NCBI GenBank assembly: GCA_023957995.1
Contig: JAMLGK010000001.1
Location: 124,001-188,000 of the forward strand
From: Microthrixaceae bacterium
GTDB lineage: Bacteria > Actinomycetota > Acidimicrobiia > Acidimicrobiales > Microtrichaceae
Length of the DNA stretch: 64,000 nucleotides
Direction of reading: 5' to 3'
Part shown: positions 17,607-25,402 of the stretch, piece by piece
How the letters are laid out: each line of letters starts with the position of its first letter
Position numbering within the stretch: position 1 is the first letter of the stretch
The notes under the pieces: model-generated
The model's input: the letters and a program-made list of their open reading frames with translations, nothing else
Database searches by the model: none
Told to the model about the DNA's origin: nothing
Made by a program: the position numbers and the translations under genes

Positions 17607-17645
17607 GTGAATCCGCAGCGCCGCGCAACCGGGTCCGGCCGTTGA
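17607..17645 (+). CDS. Putative 12-residue upstream peptide (uORF)
   Basis: GTG followed by codons for NPQRRATGSGR and TGA. Its stop overlaps the TTG start of the next gene in the four-base sequence TTGA (17642-17645). The GTG stands 7 nt after a TANNNT hexamer, so a leaderless ribosome could translate it and then reinitiate at TTG. It is too short for sequence comparison to help; the support is the geometry only. Confidence 0.35.
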   Translation: MNPQRRATGSGR

Positions 17646-18229
17646 GCTGGGCGACCTATCTGGTTCATCCGGGGGCCTTCGACGATTCGGAGTGCGACCG
17701 ACTCGAACACCTCGGACGCACGGTGTTCGAGTCAGAGGGGGCCGAGCAGGCGGGGATCGAGGGCCTGGACGAGTCCGGCGCACTCCGGAAGACGTCTGTG
17801 GCATGGATCCCCCGCGGCGCCGAGGCCGAGTGGGCGTTCGGGCGAATCGAGTCGTTGGCAGCCGCGTCGAACGCCACCTGGCAACTGGACGTGGAGGGGA
17901 TCACCGAGGACCTGCAGTTCACCCTCTATGACCAACCCGGGTCGCACTACACCTGGCACCAGGACGGTCTCGACGACGGCGTCGACGACCGCAAGATCTC
18001 GGTGGTGGTCCAGCTGAGCGCTCCGGAGGACTACGACGGGGCAGACCTGGAGTTCCTGGAGGTGGCGACCGACTACGACGACGCCGAGCGCCGCGACTAC
18101 CTCGATCTGGTGCGCCCCCGAGGCACCGCCATCGTCTTCAGCGCCTTCGAGTACCACCGTGTGACCCCCCTGATCCACGGCGCCCGTCGATCCCTCGTGG
18201 CCTGGTTGTCGGGGCCGAGGTTTCGCTGA
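17642..18229 (+). CDS. 2-oxoglutarate/Fe(II)-dependent oxygenase (prolyl 4-hydroxylase-like)
   Basis: 195 residues with a jelly-roll 2OG oxygenase pattern. HQD in YTWHQDG gives the first His and the Asp of the Fe(II) facial triad, the distal His is in FEYHRVTP, and the Arg for 2-oxoglutarate follows in ARRSLVAWLSG. The protein is similar in size to PKHD/PiuC-type hydroxylases; the substrate is unknown. The only sensible start is TTG 17642, which has no ribosome binding site but overlaps the stop of a 12-codon leaderless ORF. The gene is divergent from the Rrf2 regulator. Confidence 0.8.
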   Translation: MSWATYLVHPGAFDDSECDRLEHLGRTVFESEGAEQAGIEGLDESGALRKTSVAWIPRGAEAEWAFGRIESLAAASNATWQLDVEGITEDLQFTLYDQPGSHYTWHQDGLDDGVDDRKISVVVQLSAPEDYDGADLEFLEVATDYDDAERRDYLDLVRPRGTAIVFSAFEYHRVTPLIHGARRSLVAWLSGPRFR

Positions 18230-18259
18230 CCCGAACCGCTCGTCGGCTGCCGGCTCCCC

Positions 18260-19303
18260 CTAGAGGCCGCGGGCGTTCTCGCGCACGAACGGTCCGACCT
18301 CCAGCGAGGTCTCCAGGGTCCATGCGTGACCACCGGTCGCGTTCGAAAGGGTTCGCACCGTGAGACCCTCGGGTCCGCTCCAGCTGCGCACCAGGGTGTC
18401 CTCGTCGAGACCGTCCACGGTGTCCTCCTCGGCACCGACGGCGTCGGCCCAGGCCGAACCGACCTCCAACAGGGCGGTACCGGAGTCGACCGTTGGATCG
18501 TCGTCCGCGGCCACGATGCGCACGGCCACGGCGGGATCGACCTCACAGTCGGGATCGGCGACCCCGGCCACCAACGCCACGCCCGACACGAGCTCGGGCA
18601 CCCGGCACACGAGCGACGCGGCAACGGTGGCGCCGCCACCGAAGCCCACAACGTTGACCCGGGACAGGTCGATGCACTCGGAGTTGACCAGTTCTCCCAG
18701 GAGCTGAGCCAGACCCGTTCCGGTGCGTACGGGATCGACGTCGGACCCTGTGACCCCGACGCGGAAGGAGTCATCGGCGACATCGAGGATCCCGCTGTCC
18801 TCCGCCAACTGCGCCGCTGGCATGGTCGGTTCGCCGACGAGCACCACGAGGGGAGCAGGCGAGTCGCCCGTGGTGTCGGAGTCGGAGGCACCACCCGCGG
18901 CCGGCTCGAAGTAGGCCAGTCCCACGACCTGCCCATCGTCGAGCAACTCCCCGCCGGGGGCGGGCCCGGGTTCGGAACACCCCGCGCTGGCCAGCGGGTC
19001 CACCGCTTCGGAGAACACTGGTGTGGAGGAGCGCGGATCCTGGGGTGGTCGGGATCCGTCGGAAGGGGAGCCGTCGGAAGGGGAGCCGTCGGAAGGGGAG
19101 CCGTCGGTCGCCGGATCGTCCTGCGAGGAGGTGTCGCTGCCGAACGATGGGCGATCACCGGTGCTGGTGGACGCCCAGATCACCACGGCCAGCACCGCCA
19201 GGACCAGCAGGGACCAGAACACCGCACGTCCCGTCGGACGCCGCCCGCTGTCGGATCCCTCGGGTTCGGGGGACTCCTCGTCGTGTGGGGCTACGTCTGA
19301 CAC
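18260..19303 (-). CDS. LpqC-like alpha/beta-hydrolase homologue, probably catalytically inactive
   Basis: 347 residues, single-pass membrane protein. It has a short acidic cytoplasmic N-terminus, a TM segment (AVFWSLLVLAVLAVVIWAS, ~27-46) and a Ser/Asp/Gly/Pro linker with DGSP repeats (~66-85), followed by an extracytoplasmic alpha/beta-hydrolase-like domain resembling PHB depolymerase/LpqC proteins. At the nucleophile elbow, where family enzymes read GxSxG, this protein has VVGFGGGATVAA: the Ser position is Gly. A plausible Asp (VAADDDP) and His (GGHAW) are kept. I chose GTG 19303 because TAACGT lies 7 nt upstream; GTG 19312 and ATG 19345 are alternatives. It is divergent from the LCP gene. 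Confidence 0.7.
   Translation of the reverse strand: MSDVAPHDEESPEPEGSDSGRRPTGRAVFWSLLVLAVLAVVIWASTSTGDRPSFGSDTSSQDDPATDGSPSDGSPSDGSPSDGSRPPQDPRSSTPVFSEAVDPLASAGCSEPGPAPGGELLDDGQVVGLAYFEPAAGGASDSDTTGDSPAPLVVLVGEPTMPAAQLAEDSGILDVADDSFRVGVTGSDVDPVRTGTGLAQLLGELVNSECIDLSRVNVVGFGGGATVAASLVCRVPELVSGVALVAGVADPDCEVDPAVAVRIVAADDDPTVDSGTALLEVGSAWADAVGAEEDTVDGLDEDTLVRSWSGPEGLTVRTLSNATGGHAWTLETSLEVGPFVRENARGL
19061..19105. repeat. 15-bp tandem repeat, three perfect copies, in the hydrolase linker
   Basis: GGAAGGGGAGCCGTC x3, encoding repeated Asp-Gly-Ser-Pro-Ser units in the linker between membrane anchor and extracellular domain. The period is a multiple of three, so copy changes keep the frame. Confidence 0.9.
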
Positions 19304-19310
19304 GTCAGAC
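19295..19310. promoter_or_regulatory. Perfect 16-bp inverted repeat GTCTGAC-AC-GTCAGAC over a predicted start site
   Basis: Seven-base arms with a 2-bp centre. It sits directly downstream of the TAACGT -10 and covers the predicted transcription/translation start (GTG 19303) of the LpqC-like gene, a classic repressor position. Confidence 0.45.
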
Positions 19311-19316
19311 ACGTTA
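19311..19316 (-). promoter_or_regulatory. Leaderless-type -10 (TAACGT) for the LpqC-like gene
   Basis: TANNNT hexamer 7 nt upstream of GTG 19303; it partly decided the start call, so it is not independent evidence for it. Confidence 0.4.
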
Positions 19317-19402
19317 GGAGCGCACCGACCACCTCCAGTGGGCATGTCGCGGAGCAATCCAGGTACACCCGGGGCGGTGGCCGCGGTGCCACACTGGTCG
19401 CC

Positions 19403-20563
19403 GTGCCAGACAACCCGGGCAACAACCCCAACGGCGCAGGGCGCCAGTGGCACGTGCCCGACCCGCGCGGCCCCGGCGGCGGCCAACATCTCCCGCCTCC
19501 GAGCACGCCTCCCGCCCCTCCGCCGAGCAGACCACAACCTCCACCTCAACAGCCCCCACCACGACAGCCGCCGCCACAGCAGCCCCCGCCACCCCAGGCC
19601 CCGCCGGGGCGAGGGGTCCCCCCGGTGGCGCCGGTACCCCGCAAGCGGCGGCGGCGCTGGCCCTGGGTGCTCCTGGCAGTGTTCCTCGCCCTGATCATCG
19701 GCTACGGAGTGTGGGTCTGGACCTCCTACCGCGGAATCGACCGGGTCGACCTCGGCGATGCCCTCGACCCCGTCGCCGGGGACACGACGAACTACCTCCT
19801 GGTCGGCTCGGACTCGCGTGAGAACCTCGACCCCGAGGCTCCCGATGCCGCCGAACCCACCGTGTCGGGTCGGCGTGCGGACACGATCATCGTGTTGCAG
19901 GTCGGACCGGAGGGATCGTTGATGATGTCGGTTCCGCGCGACCTCTGGGTCGAGAATCCGGCGACCGGCAAGAACGGGCGGATCAACGGCACCTACAACG
20001 ACGGACCCGCCAACCTGGTCAACGCCGTTCGACAGAACCTGGTGATTCCGATCCACCACTACGCAGAGGTCGACTTCGCTTCCTTTGCGGGCCTGATCGA
20101 CGCCGTGGGTGGGATCACGATCGACTTCCCACACCCGGCGTTCGATCCGGGGTCGGGTCTCGACGTGCAGACAGCCGGGCCGGTCACCCTCGATGGCACC
20201 CAGGCCCTCGCCTACGTCAGGGCACGCAACTACACCGAGATCATCGATGGTGAGCCGGTCAAGGATCCGACCGCCGACATCGGCCGCCAGGAACGCCAGC
20301 GCCAGTTCCTGGTGACCGCACTCTCCGAGGTCGGATCCGAACGGAATCCGATCGCGCTGGGCAGGGCCGCCGCCGCTCTGTCGGGTGGACTCACCGTCGA
20401 CACCGCATTGGGCTTCACCGATGCGCTGTCCCTGGCCCGTCGTCTCGGCGGCAGCACCCCCGAAACGCTCGTGTTGCCCACCAGCGGGGCACGCATCGGT
20501 GGCGCATCGGTTCTGCTGCTCCAGGAGCAGCAGGCACAGCCGGTCCTGGACCGGTTCCGCTGA
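19403..20563 (+). CDS. LytR-CpsA-Psr (LCP) family cell-wall glycopolymer ligase
   Basis: 386 residues. A long cytoplasmic Pro/Gln-rich N-terminus (~30-75) is followed by a basic stop (RKRRRRW), one TM helix (~84-104) and an extracellular LCP domain (~115-320). Family motifs include YLLVGSDSR, RRADTIIVLQV, MSVPRDLWV, RINGTYNDG, and GTQALAYVRARN with RQERQRQFL. LCP enzymes transfer polyprenyl-linked glycopolymers (teichoic acid, arabinogalactan, capsule) to peptidoglycan. This fits the glycan-rich second half of the window. The GTG start has only weak upstream signals. Confidence 0.9.
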   Translation: MPDNPGNNPNGAGRQWHVPDPRGPGGGQHLPPPSTPPAPPPSRPQPPPQQPPPRQPPPQQPPPPQAPPGRGVPPVAPVPRKRRRRWPWVLLAVFLALIIGYGVWVWTSYRGIDRVDLGDALDPVAGDTTNYLLVGSDSRENLDPEAPDAAEPTVSGRRADTIIVLQVGPEGSLMMSVPRDLWVENPATGKNGRINGTYNDGPANLVNAVRQNLVIPIHHYAEVDFASFAGLIDAVGGITIDFPHPAFDPGSGLDVQTAGPVTLDGTQALAYVRARNYTEIIDGEPVKDPTADIGRQERQRQFLVTALSEVGSERNPIALGRAAAALSGGLTVDTALGFTDALSLARRLGGSTPETLVLPTSGARIGGASVLLLQEQQAQPVLDRFR

Positions 20564-20593
20564 CCCATGCAGGTGGGGTAGGGGCAGGGCAAC

Positions 20594-20599
20594 TACCGT
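20594..20599 (+). promoter_or_regulatory. Possible -10 (TACCGT) for the cyclophilin-AarF operon
   Basis: TANNNT hexamer giving a predicted start near 20606 and a leader of about 49 nt that carries GAAGGA 5 nt before ATG 20655. Confidence 0.3.
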
Positions 20600-20654
20600 T
20601 GAGGCCGACCAGAGGTGCCGTGGAGCACCAGAGCCAATCCCCTGAAGGACCCCG

Positions 20655-21212
20655 ATGCCCCCCGAGTGCCCCCCGACCGATGGATCCGCCACCCAGCAGA
20701 GGCGTTTCGACGGCGAGATGCCCATGTGTATCGATGAAGCCAAGCAGTACCAGGCGACCATCGAGACCAACCAGGGCACCATGGTCGCATTCCTCTATCC
20801 GCAGAAGGCTCCCCGCACGGTCAACAACTTCGTGTGCCTGGCCCGCTACAAGTACTACGACGGCCTCGGATTCCACAGGATCATCCGTGACTTCATGATC
20901 CAGGGTGGCTGCCCCGAGGGCAGTGGCCGGGGCAACCCCGGCTACCGGTTCGCCGACGAGCTGCCCCAGCCGGGTGACTACGAGATCGGTTCGTTGGCGA
21001 TGGCCAATGCCGGACCCGACACCAACGGCAGCCAGTTCTTCATCGTGTCCGGCGCCCACGGCATGCAACTGCCTCCGCAGTACTCCTTGTTCGGCAAGCT
21101 CATCGAGGGCCTCGATGTGCTCGACAAGATCCAGAAGGTCTCCACCGGCGCCCAGGATCGTCCCAACGATCCTGTCACCATCGAGTCGGTGACGATCAGC
21201 GAATCCGACTGA
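20655..21212 (+). CDS. Peptidyl-prolyl cis-trans isomerase, cyclophilin type
   Basis: 185 residues. The cyclophilin core begins near residue 30 and contains GFHRIIRDFMIQGG (catalytic Arg in FHR), MANAGPDTNGSQFFI and LFGKLIEGLDVLDKI. It speeds prolyl bond isomerisation during folding. There is no signal peptide or membrane anchor, unlike some actinobacterial paralogues, so it should be cytosolic. ATG 20655 has GAAGGA at 5 nt. The AarF-like gene starts 5 bp after its stop. Confidence 0.93.
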   Translation: MPPECPPTDGSATQQRRFDGEMPMCIDEAKQYQATIETNQGTMVAFLYPQKAPRTVNNFVCLARYKYYDGLGFHRIIRDFMIQGGCPEGSGRGNPGYRFADELPQPGDYEIGSLAMANAGPDTNGSQFFIVSGAHGMQLPPQYSLFGKLIEGLDVLDKIQKVSTGAQDRPNDPVTIESVTISESD

Positions 21213-21217
21213 CCCGA

Positions 21218-22693
21218 GTGGGCCGACTGGGCAAGCTGGCCGGACTCACAGCTCTGGGAGTGGGTCTGGCGGTCCTGTTCAGGAGCGCGGCGCAGCGACG
21301 TTCCCGTCGGTCCGGGCGCGCTGGTCAACCCGACATGGCCACGAGGCGGACCCAGCGATCGGCGCGTCTCGCCTCGGTGACCGCCCGAACGGGGGCTGAC
21401 TACGCCGCCACCCGCGCTCGTTCGGTGCTTGCGTCACCGGCCCGGCGTGAGGCGTTGGCCGAAGCATTCGAGCTGCGTACCGCCGAACAGGTCGCAGAGG
21501 AACTCGGCCACATGAAGGGCGCCCTGATGAAGCTCGGCCAGATGGCCAGCTATCTCGACCAGGGATTACCGGAACCGGTCCGCGAGGCGCTGGCCCAACT
21601 CCAGTCCGACGCACCTCCGATGGCACCGGAGCTGGCCGCCTCTGTGGTCGAGGCAGAGCTCGGGGCACATCCCGACCAGCTGTTCACCACCTGGGATCCG
21701 ACACCACTGGCTGCGGCCTCGATCGGCCAGGTGCACCGGGCGGTCACCCTCGATGGGACCGCGGTTGCGGTGAAGGTGCAGTATCCCGGTGTCGCCGATG
21801 CGATCGCCGCCGACCTCGACAACAGCGAGATGCTCTTTTCGATGCTCGGCATGCTCTTCCCCGGGCTCGACCCCGAACCTATCGTGGCCGAACTCCGCGA
21901 ACGGATCCTCGAGGAGCTCGACTACAGCCTCGAAGCCGACAACCAGCGCCTCTTCGCCGAGGCGTACCGAGGGCATCCCTACATCCACATCCCGGAGGTG
22001 CTGGGGGATCTCAGCACCAGTGTGGTGCTCACCACCGAACTGGCCGAGGGTGCCCGGTTCGCGGAGGTGACCGGGTGGTCCGAGAGTGAACGCCAGCTGG
22101 CCGCCGAGACGATCTACCGCTTCGTGTTCGGATCCATCTACGAACTGCACGCGTTCAACGGCGATCCACACCCCGGCAACTACCTGTTCCGCCCCGGTGG
22201 GCAGGTGACCTTCCTGGACTTCGGTCTCTGCAAGCGTTTCACCGCCGAGGAGGTCGGCTACTTCGAGGAGATGATCCGCCTGATCGTGCTGGAACGGGAC
22301 GTCGGGGGGTTCCGGCGACTGATCGAACGGATCGGGATCCTCCCCGATGACTCCGGGTTCCCCGACTCGGAGATCGATGCGTACTTCGGGCACTTCTACG
22401 ACTTCGTCATGGTGGACGAGGAGCTCGAGATGTCCCCCGAGTACTCCTCGGAGTCGGTCCGACGGTTCTTCGATCTGTCCGGGCCCTATTCGGAGATCAT
22501 GAAGGTCGCCAACCTGCCGCCGTCGATGGTCGTCGTCCAGCGGATCAACCTCGGGCTCTACGCACTGTTCGGCGACCTCGGCGCACGCAACAACTGGCGC
22601 CGCCTGGCCGAGGAGATCTGGCCGTTCGTGGATGCTCCACCGGCCTCACCCATGGGCGAGAGGATCTCCGAGTGGCGCTCGGAGCAGCGCTGA
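21218..22693 (+). CDS. ABC1/AarF/UbiB-family atypical kinase
   Basis: 491 residues. Family hallmarks: KLGQ in GALMKLGQMASY (the KxGQ motif), the Ala-rich loop AAASIGQVHRA replacing the glycine-rich loop, VKVQYPG with the ATP-site Lys, FNGDPHPGNYLF and DFGLCKRF (metal Asp). Members act as ATPases or kinases supporting isoprenoid-quinone or lipid metabolism. A hydrophobic N-terminal segment (~7-22) could anchor it. The GTG is 5 bp after the cyclophilin stop, so the genes are cotranscribed. Confidence 0.9.
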   Translation: MGRLGKLAGLTALGVGLAVLFRSAAQRRSRRSGRAGQPDMATRRTQRSARLASVTARTGADYAATRARSVLASPARREALAEAFELRTAEQVAEELGHMKGALMKLGQMASYLDQGLPEPVREALAQLQSDAPPMAPELAASVVEAELGAHPDQLFTTWDPTPLAAASIGQVHRAVTLDGTAVAVKVQYPGVADAIAADLDNSEMLFSMLGMLFPGLDPEPIVAELRERILEELDYSLEADNQRLFAEAYRGHPYIHIPEVLGDLSTSVVLTTELAEGARFAEVTGWSESERQLAAETIYRFVFGSIYELHAFNGDPHPGNYLFRPGGQVTFLDFGLCKRFTAEEVGYFEEMIRLIVLERDVGGFRRLIERIGILPDDSGFPDSEIDAYFGHFYDFVMVDEELEMSPEYSSESVRRFFDLSGPYSEIMKVANLPPSMVVVQRINLGLYALFGDLGARNNWRRLAEEIWPFVDAPPASPMGERISEWRSEQR

Positions 22694-22717
22694 GCGCCTG
22701 CAGGACGACTTGCGGTG

Positions 22718-24682
22718 CTACTCGACCAGGCGAACGGGGCTGCCGAGTAGCGACGCCGACCAGGTGGTGGTGTCCTGGACACCACTGGGGAAGTCACCCA
22801 GCACCTTGGTCCAGCAACCGGTGGGGCTCGTGTCGTCGCAGTCGTAGTCAGCCGGGATCGGGATGTCGACCTCGACGATCCGGCCGTTGAACCCGTTGCC
22901 GCTCGACACGTTGTTGAGCTTGCAGTTCGAACTCACGTTGAGCGAACCACCGTCATCCCTCGAGAAGGTGCAGTCCGAGAAGCTGCTCGACGACTCGGCC
23001 GGGGCCAGGATCCGCAGGGTTCCCGCCGAGGAGGCATCACCCATGTCGAACAGCGTCACCCGCAGGGTTCTGCCGGAGTCAGCCGGCAGGATGCGGGCAA
23101 GGTGGAACGACGTGTCGGCCCCGGTGGCGTTGGCATAGATCGGGAGCTTGGTCCTCGCATTTATCGTCAGGTGGGTGCCGTCCAGAGCACTCAGACCAGA
23201 GGGCCCGAAGCCAGCGCGGATCGACATGCGATTGTGGCCACCGTCGTTGATCGACGGGTCGTAGCTGAGGGGCGAGCCCGCTGTGACGTTGGATCGCACC
23301 TGCAACAGGTACTCACCGGTCTGCACCGATCCGGACGGGATCACACAGATGGTCGCCCACTGCCTGAACGTCTCGGCGAAACTCCAGTTGCCGTCGTTGG
23401 GGTCGATCACCGACTCGGAGTTGTACTTGCCGTCGTTCGGATCGAGCATCTCGAAGATCCGGTTGTTGGTCGTGCCGTTGTAGGCGGGCATCTGCTGGGG
23501 CGAGCAACTCGCGTTGTCGACCACAGGGTTGTCGGTGACGCTCCACGGGGTGGCATCGGGTTCACGCACGATGAAGGTGGTGTTGGTGCTCCAACCGCTG
23601 ATCGACTGGTCACCGGTGCACCAGTCGGTCTCGCCTCCCGCGAAGCGTTCGTCGGCATCCGCGTACTTCGGTTCACCCAGCGACTCCAGGTAGGCGCGTT
23701 GGCCGGAATCGGGGAACTTGCCCTTCTCGCAGTGGTCGCCCACGTAGGTCATGGCCCCGTCGTAGACCTGAACTATCAGGTCCTTGCCCGGATCCACGGA
23801 CTTCACCTTCATGGTGAAGAAGTAGCCGTCGGGGGAGTAGTCGTCGTTGTCGATGCCCGGATTGGCGCTGCCGGTGCACCGGGCGACGCTGCTGGGGCAG
23901 TTCTTGGCCGCATAGCGGTCCCCCGAGATCTTGGTGGCGCCGGGGCCCGCGATGTTGATCCAGAACTGGCTGCCGACATCGCCCGACTCGGGGTCGTCGC
24001 CGATCTTGTTCTCCGGCGATCCCATGGCGATCGGAACCTCGAACTCGCCGACCGCGTCACGGGTGATCGTCTGGGTGTCCATCCCGATGAGGGCGAGGAA
24101 GTAGTTGTCGACGGTGACCGTGGACTCGACGCGCAACTGGTACGGGTTGGGGAGCTGTTCGACGAACACCGATGCGTTGGCGGTACCGGAGAGGATCCCG
24201 TCGTTGAAGCCGTTGCGAGCGGTCTCCGTTCGGGCCTTGATCTTGGCCTCCGGGAGGTTGTCGGGCAGGAACACCGCTCCTGCGTGCGCACCCGCGTCGA
24301 CCGCACGCTGGAGCTTGGTCGACTGCAACCACCAGTTGCCGAGGTCGACTGCGAAACCCGCCACCGACAGCAACATGAACAACATGAGCGCGACCCAGAT
24401 CAGGACGAACCCACGCTCGGTGTTGTTCTCCCGGCGGGCACCCGGGTGCTTCGCACCGCGCCCACCTCCTCCACAGAGCGGGGCCCCTGCCCCGCCGTGG
24501 CCGTCAGAGTTCTCCCGGCGGGCACCCGGGTGCTTCGCACCGCGCCCACCTCCTCCACAGAGCAGGGCCCCTGCCCCGCCGTGGCCGTCAGAGTTCTCCC
24601 GGCGGGCACCCGGGTGCTTCGCACCGCGCCCACTGCTTGGGGCGGGATCCGTGAGGCAGATCGGGTTCGATGCGCCCCGCAT
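22718..24682 (-). CDS. TadG-like pilus/secretion protein with an expanded repetitive N-terminus
   Basis: 654 residues. The ATG overlaps the upstream TadE-like stop by 1 nt (TGATG), which fixes the start. Residues ~17-86 carry three copies of GRGAKHPGARREN separated by a Ser/Asp/Gly/His linker with one Cys each. Then comes the usual Tad N-terminus, ERGFVLIWVALMLFMLL and AGFAVDLGNWW (TM ~91-110), and a large extracytoplasmic beta-rich domain with several Cys pairs. Normal TadG-like proteins have only about 10-20 residues before the TM, so the 84-bp duplication has lengthened the cytoplasmic leader. No tadABC or prepilin peptidase genes are in the window. Role inferred as a minor pseudopilin or surface-displayed protein. 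Confidence 0.78.
   Translation of the reverse strand: MRGASNPICLTDPAPSSGRGAKHPGARRENSDGHGGAGALLCGGGGRGAKHPGARRENSDGHGGAGAPLCGGGGRGAKHPGARRENNTERGFVLIWVALMLFMLLSVAGFAVDLGNWWLQSTKLQRAVDAGAHAGAVFLPDNLPEAKIKARTETARNGFNDGILSGTANASVFVEQLPNPYQLRVESTVTVDNYFLALIGMDTQTITRDAVGEFEVPIAMGSPENKIGDDPESGDVGSQFWINIAGPGATKISGDRYAAKNCPSSVARCTGSANPGIDNDDYSPDGYFFTMKVKSVDPGKDLIVQVYDGAMTYVGDHCEKGKFPDSGQRAYLESLGEPKYADADERFAGGETDWCTGDQSISGWSTNTTFIVREPDATPWSVTDNPVVDNASCSPQQMPAYNGTTNNRIFEMLDPNDGKYNSESVIDPNDGNWSFAETFRQWATICVIPSGSVQTGEYLLQVRSNVTAGSPLSYDPSINDGGHNRMSIRAGFGPSGLSALDGTHLTINARTKLPIYANATGADTSFHLARILPADSGRTLRVTLFDMGDASSAGTLRILAPAESSSSFSDCTFSRDDGGSLNVSSNCKLNNVSSGNGFNGRIVEVDIPIPADYDCDDTSPTGCWTKVLGDFPSGVQDTTTWSASLLGSPVRLVE
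24425..24633. repeat. 84-bp tandem repeat, about 2.5 copies, inside the tadG-like gene
   Basis: Copies begin at 24425, 24509 and 24593 with exact 84-bp spacing; the third is cut off at about 24633. They are nearly identical (a few base differences). Each unit includes the palindrome GCACCCGGGTGC and encodes 28 residues in frame. Confidence 0.93.
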
Positions 24683-25311
24683 CAGCTGGAGCTCCCGGAA
24701 CACTGGTCCGACGGCAGCGGCTCGAGTCGCATCACGGTCTGCCCGTCGACGAACACGTGATCGCCGATCATCCCGGTGATGTAGTTGTGCTGGGCCTGGA
24801 CGTACACGCCGATCGAGTCGAGGTTCAGGCCACACGCATCGGGGTCGGGCCACCCGCCCGACTCGTAGGTCATCTTGTCGGCCCCGGCATCCCAGGTGTA
24901 GCGGAAGCAGTCGCTGCTGCAGCCGCCGACCATTCCGTCAGCCGGGAACCCACCAACCGGTTCCCCCTCGGTGGAGGAGGGATCCGCACGGTAGATCGTC
25001 ATGCCGACCGGATCGGCGGAGGTCAACCCCACGAGATCCGCCGACACGGTGTCAGCGATCTGGTCTGCCGCTGCGCGCTGGTTGGCGCTGATGGTGCCCG
25101 CGGTTGCGTATGCAGCGGCACCCAGACGGGCTCCCGAGCGGCTGGCGCCCGTGGTCGTGGTCGAGGAGGCGAACGCGAACCCGAATTCGATGATGCCCAT
25201 GACCACCAGGATCATGATGGGCAGGACCAGCGCCGCTTCGACGAGCACCGCTCCCTGCTGGCCACGGGTGCGCGCCGCCCGGCGTCTGTTGTTCTTAACG
25301 CGAGTACCCAT
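24682..25311 (-). CDS. TadE-like pilus assembly protein
   Basis: 209 residues with a TadE signature at the N-terminus: basic residues, then GAVLVEAALVLPIMILVVMGIIEFGFAF around residues 20-46, whose first Glu is the expected prepilin-type position. An extracytoplasmic domain with four or more cysteines follows. TadE-like minor pseudopilins work with Flp pili or related secretion machines. SD-like AAAGG lies about 9 nt before ATG 25311. It is translationally coupled to the TadG-like gene. Confidence 0.85.
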   Translation of the reverse strand: MGTRVKNNRRRAARTRGQQGAVLVEAALVLPIMILVVMGIIEFGFAFASSTTTTGASRSGARLGAAAYATAGTISANQRAAADQIADTVSADLVGLTSADPVGMTIYRADPSSTEGEPVGGFPADGMVGGCSSDCFRYTWDAGADKMTYESGGWPDPDACGLNLDSIGVYVQAQHNYITGMIGDHVFVDGQTVMRLEPLPSDQCSGSSS

Positions 25312-25333
25312 TGCCGGGCTGCCTTTCGATCAA

Positions 25334-25345
25334 GCTCCTAGGAGC
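25334..25345. promoter_or_regulatory. 12-bp perfect palindrome GCTCCTAGGAGC upstream of tadE
   Basis: Lies 22 bp before ATG 25311, between the tadE-like start and the aldehyde dehydrogenase stop. It could be an operator or a small hairpin in the leader. Confidence 0.35.
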
Positions 25346-25402
25346 GCATCGGCAGACCGGCCCGGAACCTGTAGGGCAAATGGCCCGGGTCGCAGTACCC
25401 GG

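Noticed and set aside
18260..20782. Very long continuous minus-strand reading frame across the LpqC-like gene and the opposite LCP gene
   Set aside because: Upstream of about 19345 it only mirrors the LCP coding sequence and gives His/Arg/Gly-rich text; the LCP gene on the plus strand is clearly real.
24425..24633. Insertion sequence or transposon end
   Set aside because: No transposase, no terminal inverted repeats and no target-site duplication; the repeat is in frame with the tadG-like gene.
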